DNA of 64,000 bases, from NCBI RefSeq assembly GCF_902635505.1, contig NC_045426.1:332062374-332126373 (forward strand), read 5' to 3'. Position 1 is the stretch's first letter. The number at the start of each line of letters is the position of its first letter. The stretch comes from Sarcophilus harrisii (Eukaryota > Chordata > Mammalia > Dasyuromorphia > Dasyuridae). The notes beneath the pieces were generated by a model that was not told the DNA's origin, did no database searches, and saw only the letters and a program-made list of their open reading frames with translations. The translations under genes and the position numbers were made by a program. Positions 9,531 to 22,400 of this stretch are shown here, in pieces.

Positions 9531-11800
9531 TTCAAGGCTGCAGGCTAGAGCAGGCATAGAAGGGAGAACTAAAAACAAAGGATTCCTTTCCACAAAAGTT
9601 AATATAATCACTAAAGAGTAAAAGTTGGAAAACTCTCTTAAGTCTGGCAAGATTTTTTTCTGCTGAATTGTAGAAATGTAACCATTTGTCTGACAGTACA
9701 CTATAGGGGAAATAATACAAGAAAAGTTGGTGTGGGGGGAAAAAGCTTTTGTAGAATCAATTGCAGCTAATTTAATATATAATCACATAAAAGTTTAGGA
9801 AAAGTGAAGCAGAGAATATGTATGTATGTGCTTAGTGATGTTGAAAGACACTAAAGCATTTCTTAAATATATAAAGTAGCTTTTTAGTTGTTCACAAAAC
9901 TGAAAAAACAGCAGTTAAAGGACTTTATATAATGGAGGAAAAGATGAAGATACATCTACGCTAAAAGGTAAGCATGGGCACTGCCTAGGAAGTGTCCTGT
10001 TCAGAAATGAAAGTGTTAGTTAGTATGGACTAGAAATGTAAATTGAAGTAGGATAAAAATATGGATAAGAATGGGAATGGATGGCAGGTTGTACTATACC
10101 TAATGTGGAAGTCATCTAAACTCCAAGCAAAGAAATTTCAAAGCAAACTGAGAGGGAGGAGTGAAGTTTGTTTGTTTGTTTGTTTTTTCTGAATCAAAAA
10201 GAACCTAGTAAAGTGAAATCTCCTCTCTCTCACTCATGAATAATTATAACAGCAAATTATTCTTTATTCAGTTCCATCAGTGGTATTGAATTAGCCTTAA
10301 CTTCTCTTTGAGGCTTAATTCTCATTAATTAAATCTGTTGTTTAAAAAAGAATAAGATTAAGATTCCTTGTCCTGAAGTTTAAAATTCTGATTCCTCAGA
10401 TTCCTTCCTGCTCTGCCATTCTATATGCTAATCACATTTTAACTCCACCATGCTATAATCTGTGTTCTGCTGTGCCATTCAGCTGTCACATTTTATGTAA
10501 TGTTCTTTGGGGAGGTCTCTTCTAGATCTAACATTTAATTTCTTTTCAGGTTTTTCATTTTATATTCCATATTCTTATATCTTCTACATTCTCAGTCCTT
10601 CCTTTCTACATTTTTTACTGTAAGTTAATGCATTCTAGGTATAGCATTTTATATAGTATAATCTATGGCTTCTACTGCTTCTGATATTTTGTTATTCTAT
10701 GGTCACTGTTACTTAATGGAAAAATGTACCATCTATATCAGAGGCAACAATAATATCTCAGGGGGGAAAAGTTACTTTTTTTAGTTCTTCCTTCTTAAAT
10801 ATGTTTAAGGATATGGGCTAATGTTGGGAAAAATGGAAAATTTATTTTAAAAAAGGAACAACTTGGTGAGGTAAGTGTAATGAGCATAATAATAGCATTT
10901 ATATCATGCTTATAAGTTTGCAATGAACCAGCATATGTTATCTCAAGTGGTCCTCACAATTAATTGAAACACGTTCTATATTTCCCAATTTTACAGAAGA
11001 ATATAAGGTTATAAATTATCCTGTCATCTATTAAAATGAAAAGAAAAAAATAAAGAGGATATATTATAATAAGCCTATAGAAGAATTGCCCAAAAGCAGT
11101 GTTGTTAATTTTTGTTTTGGTTTGGTTTGGTTTTGGCGGGGCTAGGATTGACAGATTTAATTGGGCTAGATTAGAAATGTACTAAAATTACATGAAGGTA
11201 TAGAAATTAGATGTATCTTAAACAGGCATCCAATCAAGGGACATGGACAAGACATGTAGGGTAAAGACCAGGAAGGTATTTTTTCTAATAACAGTAGCAA
11301 GTTGAGTGGTAAAGGAGAAAGAAACCAATAGTTGACTAAGAGTTAACAAAGATATATAGTAGTTTCCTATGTTATACAGGAGACCTAGCCATATTTGTAG
11401 TTATGAAGGTTTTCATTGAAATCCTTGAGTAATTCAATGGATTCGGTGAAAGGATTCAGTGAAAATGGAGAGAGGAAAATAAATTGGAACTCATTGATGA
11501 AGCAAGATTTTGGAAAGGGGACAGGAGAAAATGATATCACTAGCATAAGCAGAAGGCTTATCAGAGAATTCTGAAGTAACACTTATTCCAATAAAAGACC
11601 AAGGAAAGTTGAAGATGAAATTGTGAAATAGAGACTTAAATAGTTTATGAAGGCATTTCATCTTTCTAATTTGTATTTACTCACATGTAAAATAATAACA
11701 ACACCAACCCATGCCTCCATCAAAGTGGTTGTTGTTTTTTTTTTTTTATTGATGAAGTGAGATTAAAATATTGAAGCATTGTATACAAAACGGAGTGGAT
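9530..11800. other. Intergenic, no gene seen
   Basis: AT-rich sequence with short random reading frames only. A TTTG microsatellite lies at about 10168-10186 and a TTTGG-rich run at 11110-11135. 10885-11010 looks like a worn MIR on the minus strand (TCCTCACAATTAATTG, CCCAATTTTACAGAAG). The remainder is unassigned. Confidence 0.5.
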
Positions 11801-11811
11801 TTTACTTTGCG

Positions 11812-11851
<40 letters not shown>
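11812..11851. repeat. (TA)n microsatellite
   Basis: About 38 bases of alternating T and A after GCGC. Length is likely variable among individuals. Confidence 0.95.
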
Positions 11852-11989
11852 CCAAATAAGTTAGAATTTCAGGGATTTTTTTTCTCCTTCATTCCTAAAT
11901 TCAACTCCTTTTCCTTTGTTTGGTATTGATATCAATGCCTCAATGGTCTCCCTCCTTCAATCAACTTTTCTCTTATTCATCTTCACTAT

Positions 11990-13530
11990 CACTCTATGGA
12001 GTCCTTCTTTGTCATAAAAAAATTTTTATTTCTTCATATTTTACAAATAAAGAAAAAACATCTCCTAGCCACTCCTCTTCCTATTGTTTTAGCTGTCTAC
12101 ATTGTCAAACTTCTTAAAAGCAGAGTCTGAAAAATTTGTCTACTCATTCATAAAACCTTAATAATCTGACTTCTTTCCCCACAACTTTATTGCAGTTGAA
12201 TTCTCTAAACAATCTAGAAATTACAGATTCCTAAAGGATTCCTGGGTAAATTTAAGGCCTGTGATATTTAAAAATATTTTCACCACTTTACTTCAATATA
12301 ATTGGTTTCCTTTGTAATCCAAAGTTTCTTAATTTATCCATTTAAAAACATTATTTAGAGAAGTGGTTCATTTGTTATTATTGTTCAGTAGCTTTCAGTT
12401 TTATGACTATCCATGACCCCATTTGATTATTTATAATTCTTCTCTTCCATCACACATTAGTTGCTGAGTAATTTCAATTTTAACTCTATATTATCTTTTA
12501 CATCTATCCACACTTCGACATTATCACTATTTTTATTCTCACCATATTTGTCTTAGACTATTGCAATAATCTCTTAATTTGTCCTTAACTCTCATCTCAA
12601 TATGCTGTCAAAGGAAGAGGTTTCTTTTCTAATTCCCAAGACTAACTGCTCCCCCTATGCTCTTGATTTCATCTTTATTCCCAGTAGACATTCATTCCTT
12701 TTGTCATCACTCTCTGACTCTAATCTCTTACTTCATATATATCTATATACACTTCATAAAGCGTCCCTACAAAAACATTTCTCTTACTGTGTTGCTATGA
12801 TTCTATAAGTTCTCAAAGGATACATCTTTGGTGATTGCCTACAAAATAAAGTTTTACCTCTTTTTGACTGGCATGAAATATCATCCACAGATCATTCCAA
12901 ATTACCTAATCAACATTACCTCAGTCACATCTTTCCCATATTCTCCATTCCTATTAATGTGGAATACTTACTATTCTCTATTTCTACCCAGTCTTGCTTT
13001 TATTCACTCTGTCCCACATATGTAGAATGCACCATTCCTTTTTATTTCTGCCAATCAAAATTTCTCTCTTCCAAGAGCAATTCTTGTATAACCTTATCCA
13101 AGAATCCATTTTAACTTTCCTCTTTCCAAACCTCCAAAGTCAAAGTGATCATTTCTTCCTCAAATTTCTCTTACTACATTGTCAGAGTCACTACTTAGCA
13201 ATTATTATTGTAGCAAAACTATAGATAATAGGTTTTTAACCAGAGGTTTCTGAATATCTTTTCAATATTTTCATAATTATTTTAAAATAGTTTCCTTTGA
13301 AATCTAATGCATTTTATTATATACGATTAACAATATTATCTTAAAACTGTATAAGGGATCCATGACACAAGAAAGGCATTAGGGATCCAATATTATGTCA
13401 TATTATAGCTATTTTCGTGTACATCTTATCCCTAACACAACCCACCAAACAAATGAGATTATAAATTATCCAAGTCAAAATAAGTCTTCTTTCATTTTTA
13501 TATCCCTAGAATCAAGTCAAGATCTTATTG
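11990..13530 (+). mobile_element. L2 (CR1-clade) 3' region, interrupted
   Basis: Pyrimidine-rich sequence with L2 landmarks: AGACTATTGCAATAATCTC at about 12556, TACCTCAGTCACATCTTTCC, ATGTAGAATGCACCATTCC, CTTATCCAAGAATCC and a terminal TATCCCTAGAATCAAG near 13500. Two stretches, about 12190-12470 and 13215-13380, look like separate old repeat insertions (AATTGGTTTCCTTTGTAATC type). All frames here (11920-13224) are L2 debris. Confidence 0.65.
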
Positions 13531-14640
13531 GTAACAGACTTTCAAAAAGAGTGTGTTGGGTTGAGTTAAATTAAATACAGAACCTTAGATTATAGTCATC
13601 TAAAATGAATGTCTTAACCCACCAAGAGAAGCATAAAAGTCACAGAATCAGAAGATATGGAGGGATGCTTATGTCGAGCTAATATACAATTATTTGGGGT
13701 TCATAATAACAATGGCAAATAACAAATTACAGGTGCATATAGAATAATTTACATTTTTTGTTTCAAGTTGCTGAACTAAAATATGAATATTATATTTGAT
13801 ATTTAATTCCATTATCTTATTTATCTATTCTATAATTGCCTAAGCTATGTTTTTTGCTTTTTAGTTCATTTTAGAAATTTACACAATTAAAAGTTCAGCC
13901 TTCCTATCTAAGCTAAATTTAAAGTTGTTTTCTTTTTTAAACAATTTAATCAAAAGAAACTTGCTATTTTTAAATTTAAGGGTTCTGTTTCCCTACAAGT
14001 CATTTTTAATTGAAGGAAATCTCATCACTACGCCACTGACTCTTTTTGGACCATTAGTGGAAATAAATTATTTCTTAAGTTCAGAAGTTTAACTTTTCTG
14101 TAAATCCCTCTATATCAAGGTAGTGTGTTATCTATGTTTCACTAAGAACTCTCTCAATCAACTTTTACTGACAGCAGGAAGGAAAGAATGGTTGTTGTGA
14201 GGCCCAAATGTCCAACTAATCATATTGCTTTGCTGACAGGGATGATTCTACCTTTGTAACCAATAATACTGTTTTCTATCTGTGATGCACCCAATTTTTT
14301 CTTCTGTGCTTCTCAGAAAAACTGTAATTTAAAAAAAAAAGGCTATACTTCATGGTCTTTTGGCTTACTGAGAAGCTGAGAGACCTCATTTATTGGTAAT
14401 TGCCAAGAAATTGATTATGCTTGGAATTTTTTGCCTCACTCTACCTTATTTTCAGTCATGACATTGCATACCATTTTTCTTGTCTTCTTTTTGTTTGTTC
14501 ATTTTGTTTATATATAAATCGCTCTAACTCGTCAATAGAAATAAAATAAAATTTAGTGGATAAAAGAGAAAAAGTTTTTAAAAATACAAATATAAATCAC
14601 TATTACTTAAGGCAACTTATGTAAGCTCTTTCCTTAAATT
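13530..14640. other. Region upstream of OR gene 2, no coding sequence seen
   Basis: AT-rich and mostly unassigned. A short MIR-like piece near 13640-13680 (CACAGAATCAGAAGATATGG). It should contain intron sequence if gene 2 has an upstream untranslated exon. No convincing exon was picked by eye. Confidence 0.4.
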
Positions 14641-14646
14641 CCTTAG
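14627..14646 (+). promoter_or_regulatory. Candidate splice acceptor before OR gene 2
   Basis: A pyrimidine-rich run ends in CCTTAG at 14646, 20 bases before the ATG and followed by GTGACC. Genes 3 and 4 have AG|GT at 16 and 18 bases before their ATGs. OR coding exons are usually single and are joined to upstream untranslated exons by such a site. Inferred from sequence only. Confidence 0.5.
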
Positions 14647-14665
14647 GTGACCTAAATACAATAAC

Positions 14666-15607
14666 ATGGAAAAGAATAATTATACGGTTGTGACAGAGTT
14701 TTTTATGGTGGGGCTTTCTAATTACCCAACACTGCAAATGCTTCTTTATGTGCTCTGCCTGTTGATGTACTTGGTGATTCTTCTGGGAAACAGTATCCTC
14801 ATTATCATAAGCATTCTGGATCCCTGCCTCCACAATCCTATGTATTTTTTTCTTGGGAACCTTTCCTTTCTGGACATCTGCTACACATCCTCCACTATCC
14901 CTCAAATGCTAGTTAGCTTTACATCTGAAAGAAAATCCATCACTTTCATTGGATGTGCCCTGCAGTTGGTCATTTCTCTTGGACTTGGATCCACGGAATG
15001 TCTGTTGCTGGCAGTAATGGCTTTTGATCGATATGTAGCCATCTGCAATCCCCTAAGATACACCATCATCATGAACAAGGGACTCTGTGTGCAGATGGCT
15101 GCTTGGACCTGGACACTAGGATTTTCAGTTGCCCTTACACAATCTGTGCTTGCTCTGATATTGCCTTTTTGTGAAAACATTATTGACCACCTTTTCTGTG
15201 AAATTCTTGCTCTTCTCAAACTTGTCTGTGTAGATATCTCCCTTAATGCATTTATTATGATAATTGCAAGCATCATTCTTTTAATCACTCCTTTGCTGTT
15301 CATATTCTTTACTTATGTCTTTATCATCTCTACCATTCTAAGAATTAAATCTACTGAAGGAAGGCAAAAGGCCTTTTCCACTTGTTCAGCCCATCTGACA
15401 GTAGTGATTTTGTTCTATGGCTCTGTTCTTTTTATGTACATGAAGCCCAAGTCAAAAGACACTAAGCTTTTTGATGAACTCTTTGGGTTATCTTATTGGG
15501 TTATCACGCCAATGCTCAACCCCATCATCTACAGCCTAAGGAACAAGGAGGTAAAAGAAGGTGTGAAGAAAGTGTTCATCAGAAATTTGTACTTAAGGGG
15601 AATGTGA
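14666..15607 (+). CDS. Olfactory receptor, family 13-like, complete (OR gene 2)
   Basis: Complete single-exon class II odorant receptor of 313 residues, the usual OR length. N-glycosylation site NYT at residues 5-7. TM1 carries GN at 41-42, and the loop-1/TM2 motif PMYFFL is at 58-63. C97 can pair with extracellular-loop-2 cysteine C178; C169 and C188 are also present. AFDRYVAIC lies at 119-127, [10 protein letters not shown] at 235-244 and NPIIY at 285-289. HNPMYFFLG replaces the common HTPMYFFLS, a small departure. The first ATG (AACATGG) fits OR starts, 20 bases after a candidate splice acceptor. No disruption is seen, so it is probably functional. It is the duplicate partner of gene 1, and the flank homology runs on to 17735. 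The long antisense frame at 14902-15303 is a shadow. Ligand unknown. Confidence 0.97.
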   Translation: MEKNNYTVVTEFFMVGLSNYPTLQMLLYVLCLLMYLVILLGNSILIIISILDPCLHNPMYFFLGNLSFLDICYTSSTIPQMLVSFTSERKSITFIGCALQLVISLGLGSTECLLLAVMAFDRYVAICNPLRYTIIMNKGLCVQMAAWTWTLGFSVALTQSVLALILPFCENIIDHLFCEILALLKLVCVDISLNAFIMIIASIILLITPLLFIFFTYVFIISTILRIKSTEGRQKAFSTCSAHLTVVILFYGSVLFMYMKPKSKDTKLFDELFGLSYWVITPMLNPIIYSLRNKEVKEGVKKVFIRNLYLRGM

Positions 15608-17735
15608 AATAGAAAGCTGACAGTTGGCCTCTTTTATTTTTAGGAACCTTGTTCTTTGTATTCAAACCAATATTCCTTGATATTAGTAGGATAAGAGTGG
15701 CTAAAAAACTTCACAAGGAATTCTCATCTTTTTTCATACAGAATAATCATTTCTGAAACACAGTTCTATTGCTAGGGCTGCTAATTTCCCACATCCACCT
15801 GTCCTTGATTTGCTGGGCTTGGTGATGAATTTTGTTAAATTTTATACACATACTTCTAAAAATTTGTAGTTGGTTAATAAATTACATTTGTGTGTCAATT
15901 TGTCACTTCCAAATGTCTAATTTATGATTTCACCGAGTTATTAGAAAGAGTTGTTAAAAATCCTAAGATTTCTTTGTAAAATTGTGGATTGTGTTTATAT
16001 ATTCATCATATAAACACATTTACTGACCGTGACCAGTGAGCTAAGTCTTAGGAAAAGAATATATATAAATTCTTTCAATTCTCCAGGAGTTTATAAAATA
16101 GATAAATTATATAATCAAGTGAAAGTTAACAAAGATCTCAACAACCAACTAGCAAATCTCATATAATACCAAGGATCCAGTCTACCATACGCCAAGCAAA
16201 TGTTTTTTTTCATCTTTTATTTCATAATCTACATTGAGAGTAATTCACTACCTACTAAAACAGCTTCTCACTTGGATAGCTATAATCCTCTAAGTGTTTA
16301 AGTAAAAAACAATGTGAGGAAATTCACATTGCAACTCATTTTTGCAACTTCCTTTGTTTTTTCATACTTCCATCCTCATTTTTTAAAGAAATTAATCAGT
16401 AAATTAACACCAATACTTAGTGTATCTTAGGCACAGTGCAAAGCAGTACAGAAATGAAGAAAATGCTATGAAATTAGTCCTTAATCTCAAACAGTTCCCT
16501 TAATACAAATCCATCTCCTACCTGACACTCCTTTGAAATGTTGAAAATAATTAGATTCCCTTTTTAATCAAAGCTACACACCCCCACTCTATTCAACTTA
16601 TTTCCAATGGCTTTAGCTCAATATCCTCATCATTATACTCACATTCTTTTGTATACTTCCTGGTATAACAACTCCTTCCTAAAATATTATGACCAATACT
16701 TAGTACAATATTCCAGAGGTTCTCTGACCAAGGCAAATTGTGTTAAGAATATCTCTGTAATACTACATGCCATGCCATTCACATTGTAGCACAATATTAT
16801 AATTCTAGAATCTCTGTTAATAAAATAATGATGTTAATAAAATATAATCTTTGTGGTTACTATTTCCTTTTTTAAATGTTTACTAATAATAATTTAATAC
16901 TCTATTCTATATAATGTTTCCAGTTCTTGCTAAGAGTAATATATGAGTAAACATATAAATCTCACCTCACCAAATACAGATTGGCAGAAAAAATGAACTA
17001 TGTATCAAGTTCATTTGAATAGTGTAACAAAAGATGTAATGATAAAATATCACTAAATAATAGAATTTTATAAATGAAATGGACTTCCAACGTAAGCTAG
17101 TCCAAAATCCCTAATAACTCTACCATTAGAAGGAGAAACCATGATCTTTGAGCAATTTGTTCCATATTTTTACCACTTTTGTTTATTAGGAAGTTTTCTG
17201 TTAACTGAAATCTTCTTTTATTGGAAATTTCTCTTGTCTTTTAACCTGTTCATACTTTTCCATCATGACAAAAAAAGCAATATTTTTCATATCATTAAAA
17301 AAACATTTGATTTCTTATGAGATGTCAACCATTATAGATGGAAATGCCAAATTTCAGATTTTATATGCCTGAGTTTCCTAAAATAGGAGTTCTTAAACTT
17401 TTCTGTAACACAAACCATTTTGAAAGTTTGGTAGCACCAAGGGACCTCTTCTCAGAATGATGTTTTAAAATCCAACCTAATCACTTCCTAGTTTGGCTCT
17501 ATGTCCAGTTCATTGTACATTTGTCACATCTGCCCAAGCTTTTTAGCTTATATACTGAATCACTAAATATAACATTACCCATCCCTCTACATATTATGAC
17601 TACTACAAAGTGTGTTCTTCATGCACTATATTATCATATTTATTACAAATCATTTTAATCATTTTCTTGAATGGATTTGTATTGCAGTAAGTATTGCAAG
17701 GCACAATTCAATCAGCACAATCCCATATACATACA
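15608..17735. repeat. Downstream half of a segmental duplication (copy 2)
   Basis: Aligns with 628-2816 after gene 1. Includes the shared AATAAA at 15876-15881 and the shared 3' sequence to CCCATATACATACA. Here sequence continues past 17735 into the rest of a repeat that copy 1 lost at its L1 junction. No coding sequence. Confidence 0.85.
15876..15881 (+). promoter_or_regulatory. Candidate polyadenylation signal of OR gene 2
   Basis: AATAAA 269 bases after the stop codon, conserved in place after gene 1. Confidence 0.5.
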
Positions 17736-18770
17736 GAATCATACAAAGAATCACACAATCAATGAAGGATCACTTTCCTATTTGTCCATTGTAGAAATTG
17801 TTTTCTGTGACACACTTAAATACTTTTGGCAAGCTTATGTCTCTGTTAATTTCTCATAATGTTCAGAAAATTGCTGAATTCTAAGTTGCATATGTGATGG
17901 TATATTTTATGGTTTTAATGTACACATGTTAAACATTTTATCAGAATTTCAGAACTTCATGGTTAATAGGAACCTCAGAAGTAACTGAGTGCAACTCACA
18001 ATAAAATTATCTCCTTTACAACACACTCAATAAATGATCACATAGTCCAAAACCTCTATTTTCACTCATTCTACAACATCCCCATTAACTGTATAATTAA
18101 TCAGGGATAACATTACTTCAAAGTATATTTTGTGAATTTTCTATTTATTAGGAAGTTGTCTATATGCTAAGATGAAATCTTCCCATATTGAAATTTTCTC
18201 TCATCTACAACATGTCCATATTTTTCCACATCAAGAAAAAGAACTATCTAAATACTGGTTTCTTATAAGATGTCACCCACCATAGAGGGAAATCTCTGAT
18301 TTTAAACTTTTTGTATCATGGTGCATTTTGGAAACCTAGTGAAGCCTATGGACACCTTCTCAGAATGATAATTTAAAATCCTACACAATCTCCTATTCAA
18401 TTCTGGGCCTGGTTCATTGTCGATTGATCATGTCTGTACAGGCTTTTTTTAGCTTCTGTGCTAATTACTACAAAATAAGTGACCTATACCACTCTGCATT
18501 ATAGATTGGAAAAACATGTTTGTCATCCACTATATTTTTCCCATGATTATTACTCACTTGACCTTTTTATTGAAAGAATGAGGATTTTATTCAGAAATAT
18601 TACAATATAATCAACACAATTCCACAGAAATGCAGGAACATATAGGGAATTGCAATATCAAATTGAAGAATTGCTTTTCCATTTGTACATCATGGAAATT
18701 TTTTTCTGCAACACTGTTAAGCACCTTTGGTAAGCACAACAGTTTGATTATCAGATGATGATATTCATGA
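17045..18770 (+). repeat. Diverged tandem duplication, unit about 0.9 kb
   Basis: 17045-17860 and 17940-18770 run parallel at an offset of about 900 bases. Paired landmarks are TTTATTAGGAAGTTTTCTG with TTTATTAGGAAGTTGTCTA, CTTATGAGATGTCAACC with CTTATAAGATGTCACCC, AGTTTGGTAGCACCAAGGG with AACCTAGTGAAGCCTATGG, and CTATTTGTCCATTGTAGAAA with CCATTTGTACATCATGGAAA. Part of each unit resembles an old DNA-transposon-like repeat. The duplication predates the gene 1/gene 2 split, since copy 1 carries the diverged first unit. Confidence 0.7.
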
Positions 18771-19026
18771 GAAAATCACACATACAACTCCCATTAAAAG
18801 TATCTCCAAAAAAATGCATCTGGCAAGAAGTCATATAATTCCTCAGAATTCATCTCACACAAGAGTCCAATATACTTATACACATTACTAGGAACATCAG
18901 GTCTAATTCACCTTTTATTGCAATGTCAAGCCATTGTTCCAAATTCTGATTTCTGAAACCAAATATTAAAAAGTCCAATATCTCTTTCATATGAAGACCT
19001 TTCAAGTACTTGAATTTATCATGTTT

Positions 19027-19411
19027 TCTCAAAGGGAGTGAGGGAGGAAAGAAAGAAACAAACAAACAAACAAAAAGAAACAAGAAACAAACAAACAAAC
19101 AAAGGGAAAGAGAGAGTCTGAAAGAAAAACAGAAAGAAGGGAGGAAGGGAGGAGGGAGGAAAGAAGGAAGGGAAGGAAGGGAGAGAAGAAAGGAAGGAAG
19201 GGAAGGAGGAAAGAAAGGAAGGGAAGGAGGAAAGGAAGGAAGGGAAGGAGGAAAGGAAGGAAGGGAAGGAGGAAGGGAGGGAGGGAGGCAAGGAAAGGAG
19301 AGAGGAAGGGAAGGAAGGGAGGGACAAAGGGAAGGAAGAGAGGGAGGAAGGGAAGGAAGGGAGGGAGGAAGGAAAGGAAAAGAGGGAAGAGAGGGAGGGA
19401 GAGAGGGAATT
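19027..19411 (+). repeat. Polypurine tract, GGAA/GGGA-rich with an AAAC stretch
   Basis: About 385 bases with almost only A and G on the + strand. It includes (AAAC)n near 19056-19104 and then GGAAGGGAGG-type repeats. Long reading frames on both strands here (repeated EGREGGK-like and SFPSFLSS-like peptides) come from the repeat itself. The tract directly precedes L1 sequence. Confidence 0.95.
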
Positions 19412-22400
19412 AGGGAAATTAGAAGGAATATACATAGACCAAAGGTGTGAGTATAAGTTGATTTTGATATGATGATTTTAAAAAGACATTGAAGAGTGGA
19501 AAAATTGTACTAAAAGAATAGAAAAGAGGAGGTAAAATGGGATAAATTAAATCACATGAAGGGGCACAATAATCAGAGTAGAGGGAAAGAATGGAGGAGG
19601 GTAAGCATTGTCTAAAGCTTAATCTCATCAGTTTTAGCTCAGAGAAGGAATAACATACACACTCATTTGAGTATAAAATTTATCTTACCCTATAGGGAAG
19701 TAAGAGAAGACAGAGAAAAGAAAAGAGAGGAACTGGATAGAAAAGACGGCAGGTTGAGGGAGGGATTGGTTAAAAACAAACTACTAGTGAAGAAGGACAG
19801 AGTTGAAAGAAAGAAAAAAGTATACACAGAGAAGGGGAATACACAACTGATAATCATAACTTTGAATGTCAATGGAACTCTCCCATAAAAAGAAAGTGGA
19901 TACTAGATTGGATTAAAAACCAGAATCCTATAATATTATATTATATTATATCAGATCAGATACTAGCCATAGACTAACATCTGAAACAGAGAGATACACA
20001 CAAAGGGGAAAAGGCTGGAGCAGAATATATTATGTTTCATCTGAAGCAAAAAAAGCAGGTGTAGCATTATAATCTCAGACAAAGCAAAAACAAAAATAGA
20101 ACTGATCAAGAGATAAGGAAGCTACCTCTTCTTAAAAGTTATCATAGACAATAAAATAATATAAATACTAAACATATATGCACTAAGTGACACAGAATCC
20201 AAATTCTTAGAGAAGTTAGATCAGTTACAGGAAAAAAATAGGCAGCAAAACTATACTAGTTAAGGGACCTCAATGTCCCCTCTCAGAATTAGATAAACTT
20301 AAATACAAAATAAACATGAAGGAAATTAGGGAGGTGGAAAAAAAATCTTAGAAAATTTAGATATGATAGACCTCCGGAAAAAATAAATAAATAAGGATAG
20401 AAAATAATATACCTTTTTCCTCAACAGTACATGGCACCTAAACAAAAACTCACCGTGTATTAAGCATAAAAACCTAACAATAAATGCAGAAAGGCCAAAA
20501 CAGTAAATGTTTTCTTTTCTAATTACGATGCAATTAAAATTACATGCAATAAAGAACTAGGGGAAAATAAACTAAACAACAATTGACAATTAAATAATGC
20601 AATGATCAAGAGAAAACAATCAATAATTTCATCAAAGAGAATGACAATAATGAGACAATATACCAAAATATATGGGGTGTAGTCAAAGCAGTTCTTAGGG
20701 AAAATTTTATGTCTTCAAATGGTTACAAAAATAAAATAGAGAAAGAGAGATTAATGAATTGGACATGCAACTTAGAAAAAGAACAAATCGAAAACCCCCA
20801 ATTAAATACCAAATTTGAAATTCTGAAAATAAAAAGAGAGATTAATAAGATTGAAAGTAAGAAAACTGTTGAACTAATAAACAAAGAGTTGGTTTTATTA
20901 AAAATGAACAAAGCAGGTAAACATTCTAATTTGATTAGAAAAAAAAGAAGAAAAGTGAATTACAAACATCAAAAATGAAAAGTATGAATTTACAACCAAT
21001 AAGGAAGAAATTAAAGCAAAAATTTGGAGTATTTTTTGTATGCCAACTGTATGCCAACAAATCTGACAATCTAATTGAAATGAATGAATATTTACAGAAA
21101 TATAAATTGTCCTGATTAACAGAAGAGAAAATAAGTTACTTAAATAAACTCAGTTTAGAAAAAGAAGTTGAACAAACCATCAGTGAACTGCCAAAGAAAA
21201 AATCCCCAGGACCAGATGGATTTATAAGTGAATTCTACAAACATTTTACCCAATACTATATAAGTTATTTGGGGAAAATAGGCAAAGAAGAAGTCCTGCC
21301 AAATTCTTTTTATGATACAAATGTCTAAACCAGGAAGAGCCAAAAAAGAGAAAGAAAATTATAGACCAATTTCCCTAATGAAATTTTATACAAAAATTTT
21401 AAATAAAATATTGGCAAAGAAATTACGACAACTTATCACCAAGAAAATACATTATAACCAAGTGAGACTTATACCAGGAATGCAGGACTGGTTCAATATC
21501 AAGAATATCATCAGTATAACTATCAATAACAAAACTAATAGAAATTATATGATAAACTCATTAAATGAAGAAAAAGCTTTTGAAAAAATAAAGTAACCAC
21601 TCCTATTAAAAACAATGGAGAGCATAGGAATAAGTGAAGTTTCCCTTAAAATGATAAACTGCATCTCTTGGGGAGAAGCCAGATGCATTTCCAATAAAAT
21701 CAGGAGTGAAAAAAGGATGCCCATTATCACCACTATTATCCAATCTTGTATTAGAAATGTTGGATTTAGCAATAAAAAAAGAAAAAGTAATAGAAGAAAT
21801 TAAAGTAGACAATAAGGAAATAAAACTATCAAAAACTACTTGAAACCATTAACAGCTATAACAAGTTTTTTTTAAAAAAGCATATAAATCACGAGCATTT
21901 CTTTACATTACCAACAAAGCCCAGGCACAAGACATAGAAAGAGAAATTCAATTTAAAATAACTTTAGACAAAATTAAATATTTGGGACTCTACTGCCAAA
22001 GTAATCCCAGGAACTATATGAACATATTACAAAATACTTTTCACACAAATAATGTCAGATTTAAACAACTGGGAAAATATTGTTTATCAATTGACAGAAC
22101 TAATATAATAAAAATGACAATTCTACCTAAATTAATCTACTTATTCAGTGCCATGCCAATGAAACTGTCAAAAAAAATATTTCATAGAGCTAGAAAACAA
22201 AGATAACAAAACTCATCTGGAAAAGAAAGAGTCAAGAATATCAAGAAAATTAATGAAAAAAATTCAAAGGATGGTGGCCAGAAGTACCATATCTAAAATT
22301 CTATTATATAAAGTAGCAGTCATCAAAAACCATTCAGTGCTGACTAAGAAATAGAGTGGTGGGTCAGTGAAACAGATTAGACAAAAGACAAAATAATCTA

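Noticed and set aside
14902-15303. 133-residue antisense frame within OR gene 2 (and similar ones in genes 3 and 4)
   Set aside because: Shadow of the OR coding sequence; no independent motif.
19010-19450. 146-residue + frame and 138-residue minus frame rich in EGREGGK or SFPSFLSS
   Set aside because: Both are direct translations of the polypurine tract; no start context, domain or conservation.
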